A DNA stretch of 6,448 nucleotides, taken from positions 1-6,448 of the forward strand of contig CANGXE010000092.1 of assembly GCA_947457525.1 (NCBI GenBank), written 5' to 3'. The translations under genes were made by a program, and so were the position numbers. Shown piece by piece: positions 1 to 6,010 of this stretch (positions within the stretch are counted from its first letter, which is position 1; every line of letters begins with the position of its first letter). The DNA comes from Bacteroidota bacterium (GTDB lineage Bacteria > Bacteroidota > Bacteroidia > Chitinophagales > LD1). The notes under the pieces were generated by a model. The model ran no database searches, was not told the DNA's origin, and saw only the letters and a program-made list of their open reading frames with translations.

Positions 1-1054
1 AAGCATCTACAATACCTTGCGCCACGCGGTCGCAACGAACGATACCACCAAAGATGTTTACCAAGATAGCTTTCACGTTCGGGTCTTTAAGGATAATGCG
101 GAAGGCTTTCTCTACGCGCTCTGCGTTGGCAGTTCCACCCACGTCCAAGAAGTTAGCCGGCTCTCCGCCCGATAGCTTGATGATATCCATAGTTGCCATC
201 GCCAAACCTGCTCCGTTCACCATACAACCTACGTTGCCGTCTAGTTTCACGTAGTTCAACTCTGCTGCTTCTGCTTCAATTTCTGTAGGGTCTTGCTCAT
301 GCTCATCTTTCAAGGCCAATAAATCGGGGTGGCGATAAAGCGCGCTGTCATCTAACCCAATCTTACCGTCAACGGCAATGATGCGGTTGTCCGATGTTTT
401 TAAACAAGGGTTGATTTCTACCATGCTGGCGTCTGTGCCGATGTAGGCATTGTATACCGAGCGTACAAACTTCACCATGTCTTTGTAAGCCGTGCCGCTC
501 AAGCCTAAGTTGAACGCAATTTTGCGGCATTGAAAATCTTGCAAGCCTACTTTAGGGTCCACCCACTCTTTTTGCACTAAATCAGGCGTGTGTTCTGCTA
601 CGTGCTCAATGTCCATACCGCCTTCGGTAGAGTATATAAACACGTTTTTGCCGGTGCCACGGTCAAGTAAGATAGAGAAGTAATATTCCTTCGGTTCGCT
701 TTCGCCCGGGTAGTACACGTCTTGCGCTACGAGTATCTTGCGCACAATCTTGCCGGCTGCTCCGGTTTGGATAGTCACCAATTTGCCGCCCAAAAGGTTG
801 GTGGCAATGGTTTTTACCGCATCATGATTTTTAGCTAGTGCCACACCGCGTTGCTCAGTGCCTTCAATTACTCCTTTTCCTCTACCGCCTGCGTGTATTT
901 GTGATTTAACCACCACCCAATCGCTATTGTAATCGGCTTTGAGTTTTTGCGCAGCGGCTACGGCTGCTTCAGGTGTTTCGGCCACTATACCTTCTTGGAT
1001 AGCCGCGCCATATTTTTTCAATAACTCTTTCGCTTGATATTCGTGTAAGTTCAT
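1..1054 (-). CDS. sucC: Succinyl-CoA synthetase (ADP-forming) beta subunit, 3' end cut by window edge
   Basis: This is the beta subunit of succinate-CoA ligase, which with SucD interconverts succinyl-CoA and succinate plus CoA in the TCA cycle while making ATP in the cytoplasm. Translating the minus strand from the ATG at 1054-1052 gives 351 codons without a stop, running off the left edge. The protein begins MNLHEYQAKELLKKYG, the standard SucC N-terminus. An ATP-grasp domain follows, with the nucleotide-binding KSQIHAGGRGKG stretch at residues 50-61, the metal-binding VEINP at 212-216 (E213, N215) and VDGKIG at 228-233. The ligase/CoA-binding domain starts near 275 (NGAGLAM at 280-286) and continues through LDVGGTAN (303-310) and NIFGGIVRCD (333-342). 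Members of this family are about 390-410 residues, so roughly 40-60 are missing. Whether sucD follows cannot be seen. The gene is divergent from lolD, and no Shine-Dalgarno is visible. The identification is firm. Confidence 0.97.
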   Translation of the reverse strand, partial: MNLHEYQAKELLKKYGAAIQEGIVAETPEAAVAAAQKLKADYNSDWVVVKSQIHAGGRGKGVIEGTEQRGVALAKNHDAVKTIATNLLGGKLVTIQTGAAGKIVRKILVAQDVYYPGESEPKEYYFSILLDRGTGKNVFIYSTEGGMDIEHVAEHTPDLVQKEWVDPKVGLQDFQCRKIAFNLGLSGTAYKDMVKFVRSVYNAYIGTDASMVEINPCLKTSDNRIIAVDGKIGLDDSALYRHPDLLALKDEHEQDPTEIEAEAAELNYVKLDGNVGCMVNGAGLAMATMDIIKLSGGEPANFLDVGGTANAERVEKAFRIILKDPNVKAILVNIFGGIVRCDRVAQGIVDA

Positions 1055-1099
1055 AAGTCTTCAGATTATATTGTTTAGGGCGAAATTAATCGCAAAGTG

Positions 1100-1107
1100 C
1101 AAATAGA
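1100..1107 (-). promoter_or_regulatory. Candidate sucC -7 promoter element
   Basis: Read on the minus strand, this is TCTATTTG, one mismatch from the Bacteroidota sigma-ABfr -7 consensus TAnnTTTG. It lies about 46 bases upstream of the sucC ATG. No good -33 TTTG partner is seen at the usual distance of about 20 bases, so the call rests on the -7 match alone. Confidence 0.3.
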
Positions 1108-1142
1108 CAAGTCCTATTTTAGAATATAATTGGTGTCGGTGC

Positions 1143-1171
1143 TTTCCTTTTATCGTTTACGGTTTACTTTA
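1143..1171 (+). promoter_or_regulatory. Candidate lolD promoter, -7 box abutting the start codon
   Basis: TTACTTTA at 1164-1171 resembles the Bacteroidota -7 box TAnnTTTG (six of eight, with the last base A). A weak -33-like TTTC lies at 1143-1146, with 17 bases between. The ATG at 1177 is only five bases past the -7-like box, so transcription from here would give a leaderless or nearly leaderless mRNA. The same arrangement recurs before recQ, which raises my confidence somewhat. Confidence 0.35.
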
Positions 1172-1176
1172 GCCGC

Positions 1177-1833
1177 ATGATACTTGAAGCCACAAACATC
1201 ACGAAACAATATGGTCAACTGCCGGTGCTTAAAGGCGTGAGCCTTGCGGTCAACAAAGGAGAGATTGTGTCGCTGGTGGGGCCATCGGGCGCAGGGAAGT
1301 CTACGTTGCTGCATATCATGGGTACGCTCGACCGACCGGACAGCGGCACGCTGAAGATAGACGGCAAAGATGTTTTCACACTAGGCGACAAGGCGCTGGC
1401 GGCTTTTCGCAATCAATCTATCGGGTTTATCTTTCAGTTTCATCACTTGCTGCCGGAGTTTACGGCCCTAGAGAATGTGTGCATCCCCGCTTTTATCCAA
1501 AACAAAGGAAAAGATGAGGCCGAGGCGCGAGCAAAGGAGCTCCTCTCCCTCTTAAAGTTAGACCATCGTGTGGGGCATAAACCGTCAGAGCTTTCGGGCG
1601 GAGAGCAACAACGCGTAGCCGTGGCAAGGGCCTTGATGAACAACCCGGCTATCATCATGGCCGATGAACCTTCGGGCAACCTCGACACGAACAATGCCCG
1701 CGACTTGCATCAGTTGTTTTTTGATTTACGCGATAAATTGAAACAGACCTTCATTATCGTGACCCACAATGAAGAACTCGCCAATATGGCCGACCGAAAA
1801 GTCAACATGAAGGACGGCAAAATAGCCGACTAA
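1177..1833 (+). CDS. lolD: Lipoprotein-releasing ABC transporter ATP-binding protein LolD
   Basis: This is a cytoplasmic ATPase of the LolD/MacB/FtsE class. LolD powers the LolC/E membrane complex that releases lipoproteins from the inner membrane for transfer to the outer membrane. The 218-residue protein is full length for LolD and is a single ABC domain. It shows Walker A GPSGAGKS (35-42), the class-typical GTLDRPDSG (49-57), Q-loop Q87 in FIFQFHHLLPEF, signature LSGGEQQRVAVARAL (139-153), Walker B IIMADEP (159-165), D-loop SGNLD (166-170) and switch H197. There are no membrane segments. The ATG at 1177 fits the family N-terminus (MILEATNITKQYG), and no upstream alternative looks better. 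No permease gene is adjacent, so the LolC/E-like partner must lie elsewhere. A MacB-type exporter ATPase is the main alternative, but MacB proper is fused to its permease. It precedes recQ by 39 bp on the same strand. Confidence 0.88.
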   Translation: MILEATNITKQYGQLPVLKGVSLAVNKGEIVSLVGPSGAGKSTLLHIMGTLDRPDSGTLKIDGKDVFTLGDKALAAFRNQSIGFIFQFHHLLPEFTALENVCIPAFIQNKGKDEAEARAKELLSLLKLDHRVGHKPSELSGGEQQRVAVARALMNNPAIIMADEPSGNLDTNNARDLHQLFFDLRDKLKQTFIIVTHNEELANMADRKVNMKDGKIAD

Positions 1834-1872
1834 TTTTCGTCCTCATTTCTTCTTCATTTTTATCTTTAAGCC
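1834..1872 (+). promoter_or_regulatory. lolD-recQ spacer with candidate recQ promoter
   Basis: This 39-bp pyrimidine-rich spacer has no hairpin and so no visible terminator for lolD. Its end contains TATCTTTA (1861-1868), seven of eight to the Bacteroidota -7 box TAnnTTTG, only four bases before the recQ GTG. A poor -33-like TTTC lies at 1835-1838, 22 bases upstream of the box. recQ could therefore have its own near-leaderless transcript as well as read-through from lolD. Confidence 0.4.
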
Positions 1873-3792
1873 GTGCCGACCATCCACGAAATATTAAAAA
1901 AATATTGGGGCTTCTCGAAGTTTCGTCCTTTGCAGGAGGAGATTATCCAATCGGTGTTGGATGGGAAAGATACGCTCGCCCTTTTGCCCACAGGTGGTGG
2001 CAAGTCGCTTTGTTTTCAGGTGCCGGCTATGGCCAAAGAGGGACTTTGCTTGGTCATATCACCACTCATCGCCTTGATGAAAGACCAAGTGTACAACTTA
2101 AACCAAAGAGGCATCAAAGCAGCCGCCATTTACTCCGGCATGAACACCAAAGACATTGACGCGGTGCTGAGTGGTTGTGCTTATGGCGACACCAAATTCC
2201 TATACATATCGCCTGAACGATTAACCACCGACACGTTTAAAGTCAACTTAGAGCGGTTAAACATTTCTTTATTAGCGGTAGACGAAGCGCATTGCATCTC
2301 GCAATGGGGCTATGATTTTCGTCCGCCTTACTTGCAAATAGCCGAGGTACGCGAAAGACTCAAGCACGTACCGATTATTGCCTTGACCGCCACCGCCACG
2401 TTGAATGTGGTAGACGATATTCAAGAGAAACTAAAATTCAAAGCCCCCAATGTGATGCGCAAGAGTTTTGTGCGCATCAATTTGAGCTATGTGGTGCGCC
2501 CCAGCGAAACAAAGGAAGAAACATTGCTTTACATTCTGGGGAAAGTGCCCGGCACAGCCGTGGTGTATGTACGCAACCGCAAACGAACAAAAGAATGTGC
2601 CGATTATTTAAAGCGGAATAAAATCAGTGCCGACTTTTACCATGCCGGATTGAACCATCAAGAACGCTCACAAAAACAAGAAGATTGGATTAAGAACAAG
2701 ACGCGAGTCATCGTTTGCACCAACGCCTTCGGCATGGGCATCGACAAACCGAATGTACGCCTAGTTGTTCACCTCGATTTGGCGGATAGCTTAGAGGCCT
2801 ATTTTCAAGAGGCAGGAAGAGCCGGAAGGGACGAAAAAAAAGCGTATGCCGTTCAGCTGATTGGCGACAGCGATTTGTTGCAACTGCAAGAAAAAATCGA
2901 GAAAGGTTATCCATCTTTGGAGCTACTCAAATTGACTTACGAAAAGTTGATGGTTTTCTTACGCGTGGCGTACGACAGCGGAGAGTTTCAGTCGTTCGAT
3001 TTTGACCTCACTGATTTTTCGAAGCTCATGAAAATGCCGCCTATCCTGGTGCAGCAAAGCTTGAAAGTGTTGGAGCAACAAAGCTTGTTTTACCTTTCGG
3101 AAAGTGTGACCAAACCCTCTCAAGTGATGGCCAAGGCAGACAAAGAAACGCTATTCCGTTTTCAGACTCAAAACAAAGCTTTAGAACCAATGGTCAAGTT
3201 CATTTTGCGCACATCTGAAGGAATTTTTGAAGACTACGTTTCGGTAGAAGAAGAACAGTTTGCCCCAAGAATGAAAATCAGCCCTACCGAAGTTATTCGA
3301 CAACTGCAACAACTCCACCAACTCGGCATTTTTTCTTACCAACCGCGCAAAGATAAACCACAGATTACGCTGTTGCGCAATCGAGTAAGAACCGAGCATG
3401 TTCACTTTGATATGGCGTTTCTGGATGCCCGTAAAAAAGACTTTGAAACCAAGCTACTGGCCATGCAAGAATATGTGGAAGATTTTATGATTTGCCGAAC
3501 CCGAACTTTGGTCAATTATTTTGGCGAACACTTGGACAAAGATTGTGAGATTTGTGATGTGTGTTTGGGGCGTAAAAAAGTGGGCTTACCGCTCAATAAA
3601 TTTGGCGATTTAATCGCTCTAATTAAAACACAGCTTGACCGAAAACCCATAACTCAAGAAATGCTTTTAGAAACACTAAATTGCAAAACAGCCGAGTTAA
3701 GTAATGCTATCTATTATCTTAGCGATTTAAACATACTCTACATCGACCGAAACGACAAGTTACACTGGCGCGAGCGACCTAAAACAGAATGA
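1873..3792 (+). CDS. recQ: RecQ-family ATP-dependent 3'-5' DNA helicase, atypical C-terminal architecture
   Basis: This is a superfamily 2 DNA helicase that unwinds recombination and repair intermediates. The helicase core (about 1-335) shows motif 0 FRPLQ (17-21), Walker A TGGGKS (40-45), DEAH (137-140), the RecQ aromatic loop SQWGYDFRP (143-151), motif III ALTATAT (170-176), motif V around VCTNAFGMGIDKPNVR (281-296) and motif VI QEAGRAGRD (312-320). The RecQ zinc site is intact: C541, C558, C561 and C564, with the usual CRTRTLVNYFGE helix. It lies about 220 residues after motif VI, whereas in E. coli RecQ it follows at about 50-60. The intervening segment contains two winged-helix-like stretches (about 370-415 and 450-502), and another follows the zinc site (about 577-635). 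No HRDC domain fits in what remains. The GTG start is fixed by an in-frame TAA at 1867-1869 two codons upstream; the next methionines fall inside the core. The stop overlaps the next gene's ATG (ATGA). Confidence 0.93.
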   Translation: MPTIHEILKKYWGFSKFRPLQEEIIQSVLDGKDTLALLPTGGGKSLCFQVPAMAKEGLCLVISPLIALMKDQVYNLNQRGIKAAAIYSGMNTKDIDAVLSGCAYGDTKFLYISPERLTTDTFKVNLERLNISLLAVDEAHCISQWGYDFRPPYLQIAEVRERLKHVPIIALTATATLNVVDDIQEKLKFKAPNVMRKSFVRINLSYVVRPSETKEETLLYILGKVPGTAVVYVRNRKRTKECADYLKRNKISADFYHAGLNHQERSQKQEDWIKNKTRVIVCTNAFGMGIDKPNVRLVVHLDLADSLEAYFQEAGRAGRDEKKAYAVQLIGDSDLLQLQEKIEKGYPSLELLKLTYEKLMVFLRVAYDSGEFQSFDFDLTDFSKLMKMPPILVQQSLKVLEQQSLFYLSESVTKPSQVMAKADKETLFRFQTQNKALEPMVKFILRTSEGIFEDYVSVEEEQFAPRMKISPTEVIRQLQQLHQLGIFSYQPRKDKPQITLLRNRVRTEHVHFDMAFLDARKKDFETKLLAMQEYVEDFMICRTRTLVNYFGEHLDKDCEICDVCLGRKKVGLPLNKFGDLIALIKTQLDRKPITQEMLLETLNCKTAELSNAIYYLSDLNILYIDRNDKLHWRERPKTE

Positions 3793-4877
3793 GGAAACAC
3801 ATCGTCATCACCGTTACCAACGATTTGACTTACGACCAGCGGATGCAAAAAACCGCGGTGAGTTTGTCGATGGCGGGATATGCCGTCACCTTGATTGGGC
3901 GGCAGTTGCCACAATCGATAGCATTAAGCGATAAGCCATACCAACAAACGCGATTGCGTTGCATTTTCAACCAAGGCAAACTCTTCTATTTAGAGTATAA
4001 CCTCCGCTTGTTTTTCTTTTTACTTCGGCTGAAACTCGACATCGTTTGTGCAGTAGATTTAGATACAATTGTGCCGAGCTATTTTGCAGCAAAAATCAAG
4101 GGCGGAAAATTGGTGTATGATGCGCATGAATATTTCACCGAAGTACCCGAAGTGATTAACCGACCTTTGGTAAAAAAAACGTGGGAATGGGTGGAGCGAA
4201 CTTTCGTACCCAAGGCCGATTTGATTTACACTGTTTCACCAACTTTGGCTAAACTTTTTTCGGAAAAATATCACCATCCGGTAGGCGTGATTTTAAACGC
4301 ACCGCTCCTAATCGAAGAGGGAAGAATAGAGCAGCAACATTCTTCCTATATTTTATATCAAGGCGCGCTGAACGAAGGTCGAGGAATTGAGGCGATGATT
4401 GACGCCATGAAGCAAATCGACATGCCGCTTTGGCTGGCCGGAGAGGGCGACTTATCTGCATCCCTTCGAAAAAAAGTGAAAGACCAAAATCTCGAAAACA
4501 AAGTAATTTTCTTAGGCTACGTTTCGCCCGAAAAACTGAAAGCCATCACCCCGCAAGCGACCATTGGCATCAACCTGCTGGAGAACAAAGGATTAAGTTA
4601 TTACTATTCGCTGTCCAACAAATATTTTGACTACATCCAAGCGCGAATTCCTCAGGTTTGCATTGCTTTCCCGGAGTATATGGCGCTGAATGAAAATCGT
4701 CCGGTGGCGGTGCTCGTTAAGGATTGTCAACCCGATGCAACAATTGAGGCCATCAGCCGTCTTTTGAACGACAAAGTATTATATGCCGAAATCCAAAAAA
4801 ATTGTGACTTTTGGGCGGGCAAATTAAACTGGCAAAACGAGGAGCAGAAATTGCTCCAATGGTATGAAAAGTTATAG
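3789..4877 (+). CDS. GT-B glycosyltransferase, GT4-like, substrate unknown
   Basis: This is a probable retaining glycosyltransferase of GT4 type that moves a sugar from a nucleotide donor to an unknown acceptor, likely in envelope or exopolysaccharide glycan synthesis. The 362-residue protein has two Rossmann-like halves. The N-terminal one opens with HIVITVTNDLTYDQRMQK and contains DIVCAVDLDT (84-93) and YDAHEYFTEVPE (110-121), a motif I associate with Bacteroidota glycosyltransferases. The C-terminal donor-binding half starts at SYILYQGAL (186-194), then WLAGEGDL (215-222) and SNKYFDY (276-282). The position corresponding to the second glutamate of the usual E-x7-E motif appears to be D281. 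There is no signal peptide, and a hydrophobic basic patch near 70-85 could aid membrane contact. The ATG overlaps the recQ stop by four bases, indicating translational coupling, and no Shine-Dalgarno is seen. The 3' end overlaps the next glycosyltransferase by 14 bp. Confidence 0.85.
   Translation: MRKHIVITVTNDLTYDQRMQKTAVSLSMAGYAVTLIGRQLPQSIALSDKPYQQTRLRCIFNQGKLFYLEYNLRLFFFLLRLKLDIVCAVDLDTIVPSYFAAKIKGGKLVYDAHEYFTEVPEVINRPLVKKTWEWVERTFVPKADLIYTVSPTLAKLFSEKYHHPVGVILNAPLLIEEGRIEQQHSSYILYQGALNEGRGIEAMIDAMKQIDMPLWLAGEGDLSASLRKKVKDQNLENKVIFLGYVSPEKLKAITPQATIGINLLENKGLSYYYSLSNKYFDYIQARIPQVCIAFPEYMALNENRPVAVLVKDCQPDATIEAISRLLNDKVLYAEIQKNCDFWAGKLNWQNEEQKLLQWYEKL
4841..4857 (+). promoter_or_regulatory. 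Hairpin immediately before the second glycosyltransferase start
   Basis: GGAGCA (4841-4846) and TGCTCC (4852-4857) form a perfect 6-bp stem around the loop GAAAT. The ATG at 4864 follows six bases later. The hairpin lies inside the 3' coding end of the upstream gene and hides the only purine-rich AGGAG (4840-4844) nearby. Ribosomes finishing the upstream gene would melt it, so it could enforce translational coupling. This is inference from sequence only, and the stem also has to satisfy the codons of the upstream protein. Confidence 0.35.
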
Positions 4878-6000
4878 CGACAAGCATTTACACATAGTTT
4901 CCTTCACGGTTCCTTATCCGCCCGATTATGGTGGGATCATCGATGTGTTCTATAAAATCAAAGCACTTCATCAATTAGGAATTAAAATTCACCTTCATTG
5001 TTTCACTTATGGCGGAAGAGAAGAGGCCGAAGAGTTGAACAAAATCTGCGAAAAAGTATATTACTATCCGCGCAAGAAATTTTACCAAGCTATTTACAGC
5101 AGCGTGCCTTACATTGTCGGCTCTCGTCAGAGCGATGAATTGTTAAGCAACTTATCTGAAGATAATTATCCTGTGTTGTTTGAAGGCATGCACACTTGCT
5201 TTTACCTCAAACATCCTGCACTCAAAAACAAATTGAAGGCTGTGAGGATGCACAACGTGGAATGGGATTATTACCGCAGCTTAAAAGAAGCAGAAAGCAA
5301 CTATCTCATCAAATATTATTATCACTACGAAGCCAAGAAACTTAAAAAATTTGAGGACGAGTTGAAATATGCCGACCGCGTGTTTGCCATCAGCAAAAGT
5401 GACTTTGAATACCTTCGCCAAAGCTACGAAAGCATTCGCTATTTACCTGCTTTTCATAACAACGAAACCGTGACCTCTAAAACAGGTTCCGGTAGCTATA
5501 TTTTATACCAAGGTAACTTAAGCGTGGCCGAAAACAACCAAGCGGCTTTGTTTATCGCTAAAAAGATTGCCGAAGGTTTGCCTTACAAATTCATCATAGC
5601 CGGAAAAAAACCGGGCGACTTGCTCAAAAAAGAAATCAAGAAAATCAAGAATATTGAGTTGGTCGAAAATCCGACATTTGAAAAAATGGCAGATTTAATT
5701 GCCAATGCACACATCAATATTTTGCCTACTTTTCAAAACACAGGCATAAAGTTAAAACTCATCAACTCGCTGTATCGTGGACGTTTTGTGGTAGTTAATG
5801 GCAAGATGGTGAACAACACCGGCCTAGAGCCGCTTTGTATTGTGGAAGATAATCCAACTGTCACCCAACGCATCATCACCGACTTAATGAAAAAAGAGTT
5901 TACACACGAGATGATAGAACTACGATCTAGACTCTTGCATCAAGGCTTTAGCAACGAAGCCGGTGCCCTTCACATTGCGCAGGAAGTTTTTGGCGAGTAA
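4864..6000 (+). CDS. GT-B glycosyltransferase, GT4-like, substrate unknown
   Basis: This is a second predicted GT4-type glycosyltransferase of 378 residues, probably acting after or alongside its neighbour in the same glycan pathway. The N-terminal half carries the acceptor-side glycine loop PYPPDYGGIIDVFYK (17-31) and RMHNVEWDYY (128-137). It also has a tyrosine- and lysine-rich middle region (about 145-175). The donor half starts at SYILYQGNLS (211-220), followed by FIIAGKKPGD and the conserved TGIKLKLINSL (293-303). The usual E-x7-E glutamates appear replaced, with N301 at the second position by my alignment. It has no signal peptide or clear membrane span. The ATG lies 14 bp before the previous gene's stop, and there is no in-frame start further upstream. 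The protein is not a near copy of its neighbour: only the core fold and short junction motifs are shared. It ends 6 bp from the convergent ftsE stop. Confidence 0.83.
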   Translation: MKSYSDKHLHIVSFTVPYPPDYGGIIDVFYKIKALHQLGIKIHLHCFTYGGREEAEELNKICEKVYYYPRKKFYQAIYSSVPYIVGSRQSDELLSNLSEDNYPVLFEGMHTCFYLKHPALKNKLKAVRMHNVEWDYYRSLKEAESNYLIKYYYHYEAKKLKKFEDELKYADRVFAISKSDFEYLRQSYESIRYLPAFHNNETVTSKTGSGSYILYQGNLSVAENNQAALFIAKKIAEGLPYKFIIAGKKPGDLLKKEIKKIKNIELVENPTFEKMADLIANAHINILPTFQNTGIKLKLINSLYRGRFVVVNGKMVNNTGLEPLCIVEDNPTVTQRIITDLMKKEFTHEMIELRSRLLHQGFSNEAGALHIAQEVFGE

Positions 6001-6010
6001 ATTGATTTAC
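5997..6010. repeat. 14-bp palindrome spanning two convergent stop codons
   Basis: GTAAAT (5997-6002) and ATTTAC (6005-6010) form a perfect inverted repeat around TG. It covers the TAA of the plus-strand glycosyltransferase (5998-6000) and the TAA of minus-strand ftsE (6007-6009). The arms are A/T-rich, the loop is only two bases and no T-run follows on either strand, so a Rho-independent terminator is unlikely. The GTAAATT heptamer recurs at 6019-6025. Confidence 0.4.

Larger units (their letters stand above)
1055..1176. other. Divergent intergenic region between sucC and lolD
   Basis: This 122-bp A/T-rich gap must hold the promoters for both divergent genes. On the minus strand, TCTATTTG (1107-1100) matches seven of eight positions of the Bacteroidota -7 box TAnnTTTG and would give sucC a leader of roughly 40 nt. 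On the plus strand, TTACTTTA ends five bases before the lolD ATG. A perfect 8-bp inverted repeat (ATTATATT at 1065-1072 and AATATAAT at 1123-1130) brackets the sucC box. It is so A/T-rich that chance is a fair explanation. No small ORF or structured RNA was recognised here. Confidence 0.6.

Noticed and set aside
54..254. Short plus-strand ORF
   Set aside because: It lies wholly antisense to well-conserved sucC codons and resembles no known protein; a shadow ORF. The same holds for the antisense and alternative-frame ORFs over lolD, recQ, the glycosyltransferases and ftsE.
1891..1907. ATATT-A7-TATT symmetric stretch at the start of recQ
   Set aside because: A/T-rich coding sequence for Ile-Leu-Lys-Lys-Tyr; it is symmetric only because of low complexity.
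2834..2841. A7-A8 runs in recQ (1896-1902, 2834-2841) and the glycosyltransferases (4172-4179, 4795-4801, 5604-5610) as phase-variation or frameshift sites
   Set aside because: All are explained by in-frame Lys/Asn codons in a gene set rich in AAA, the frames are intact, and no alternative product is apparent. Runs this short are weak evidence for contingency loci.
1177..6000. A novel defence or mobile system built around the RecQ helicase
   Set aside because: The neighbours are housekeeping genes (sucC, lolD, ftsE) and glycosyltransferases; no nuclease, integrase, toxin, repeats or sharp compositional break was seen.
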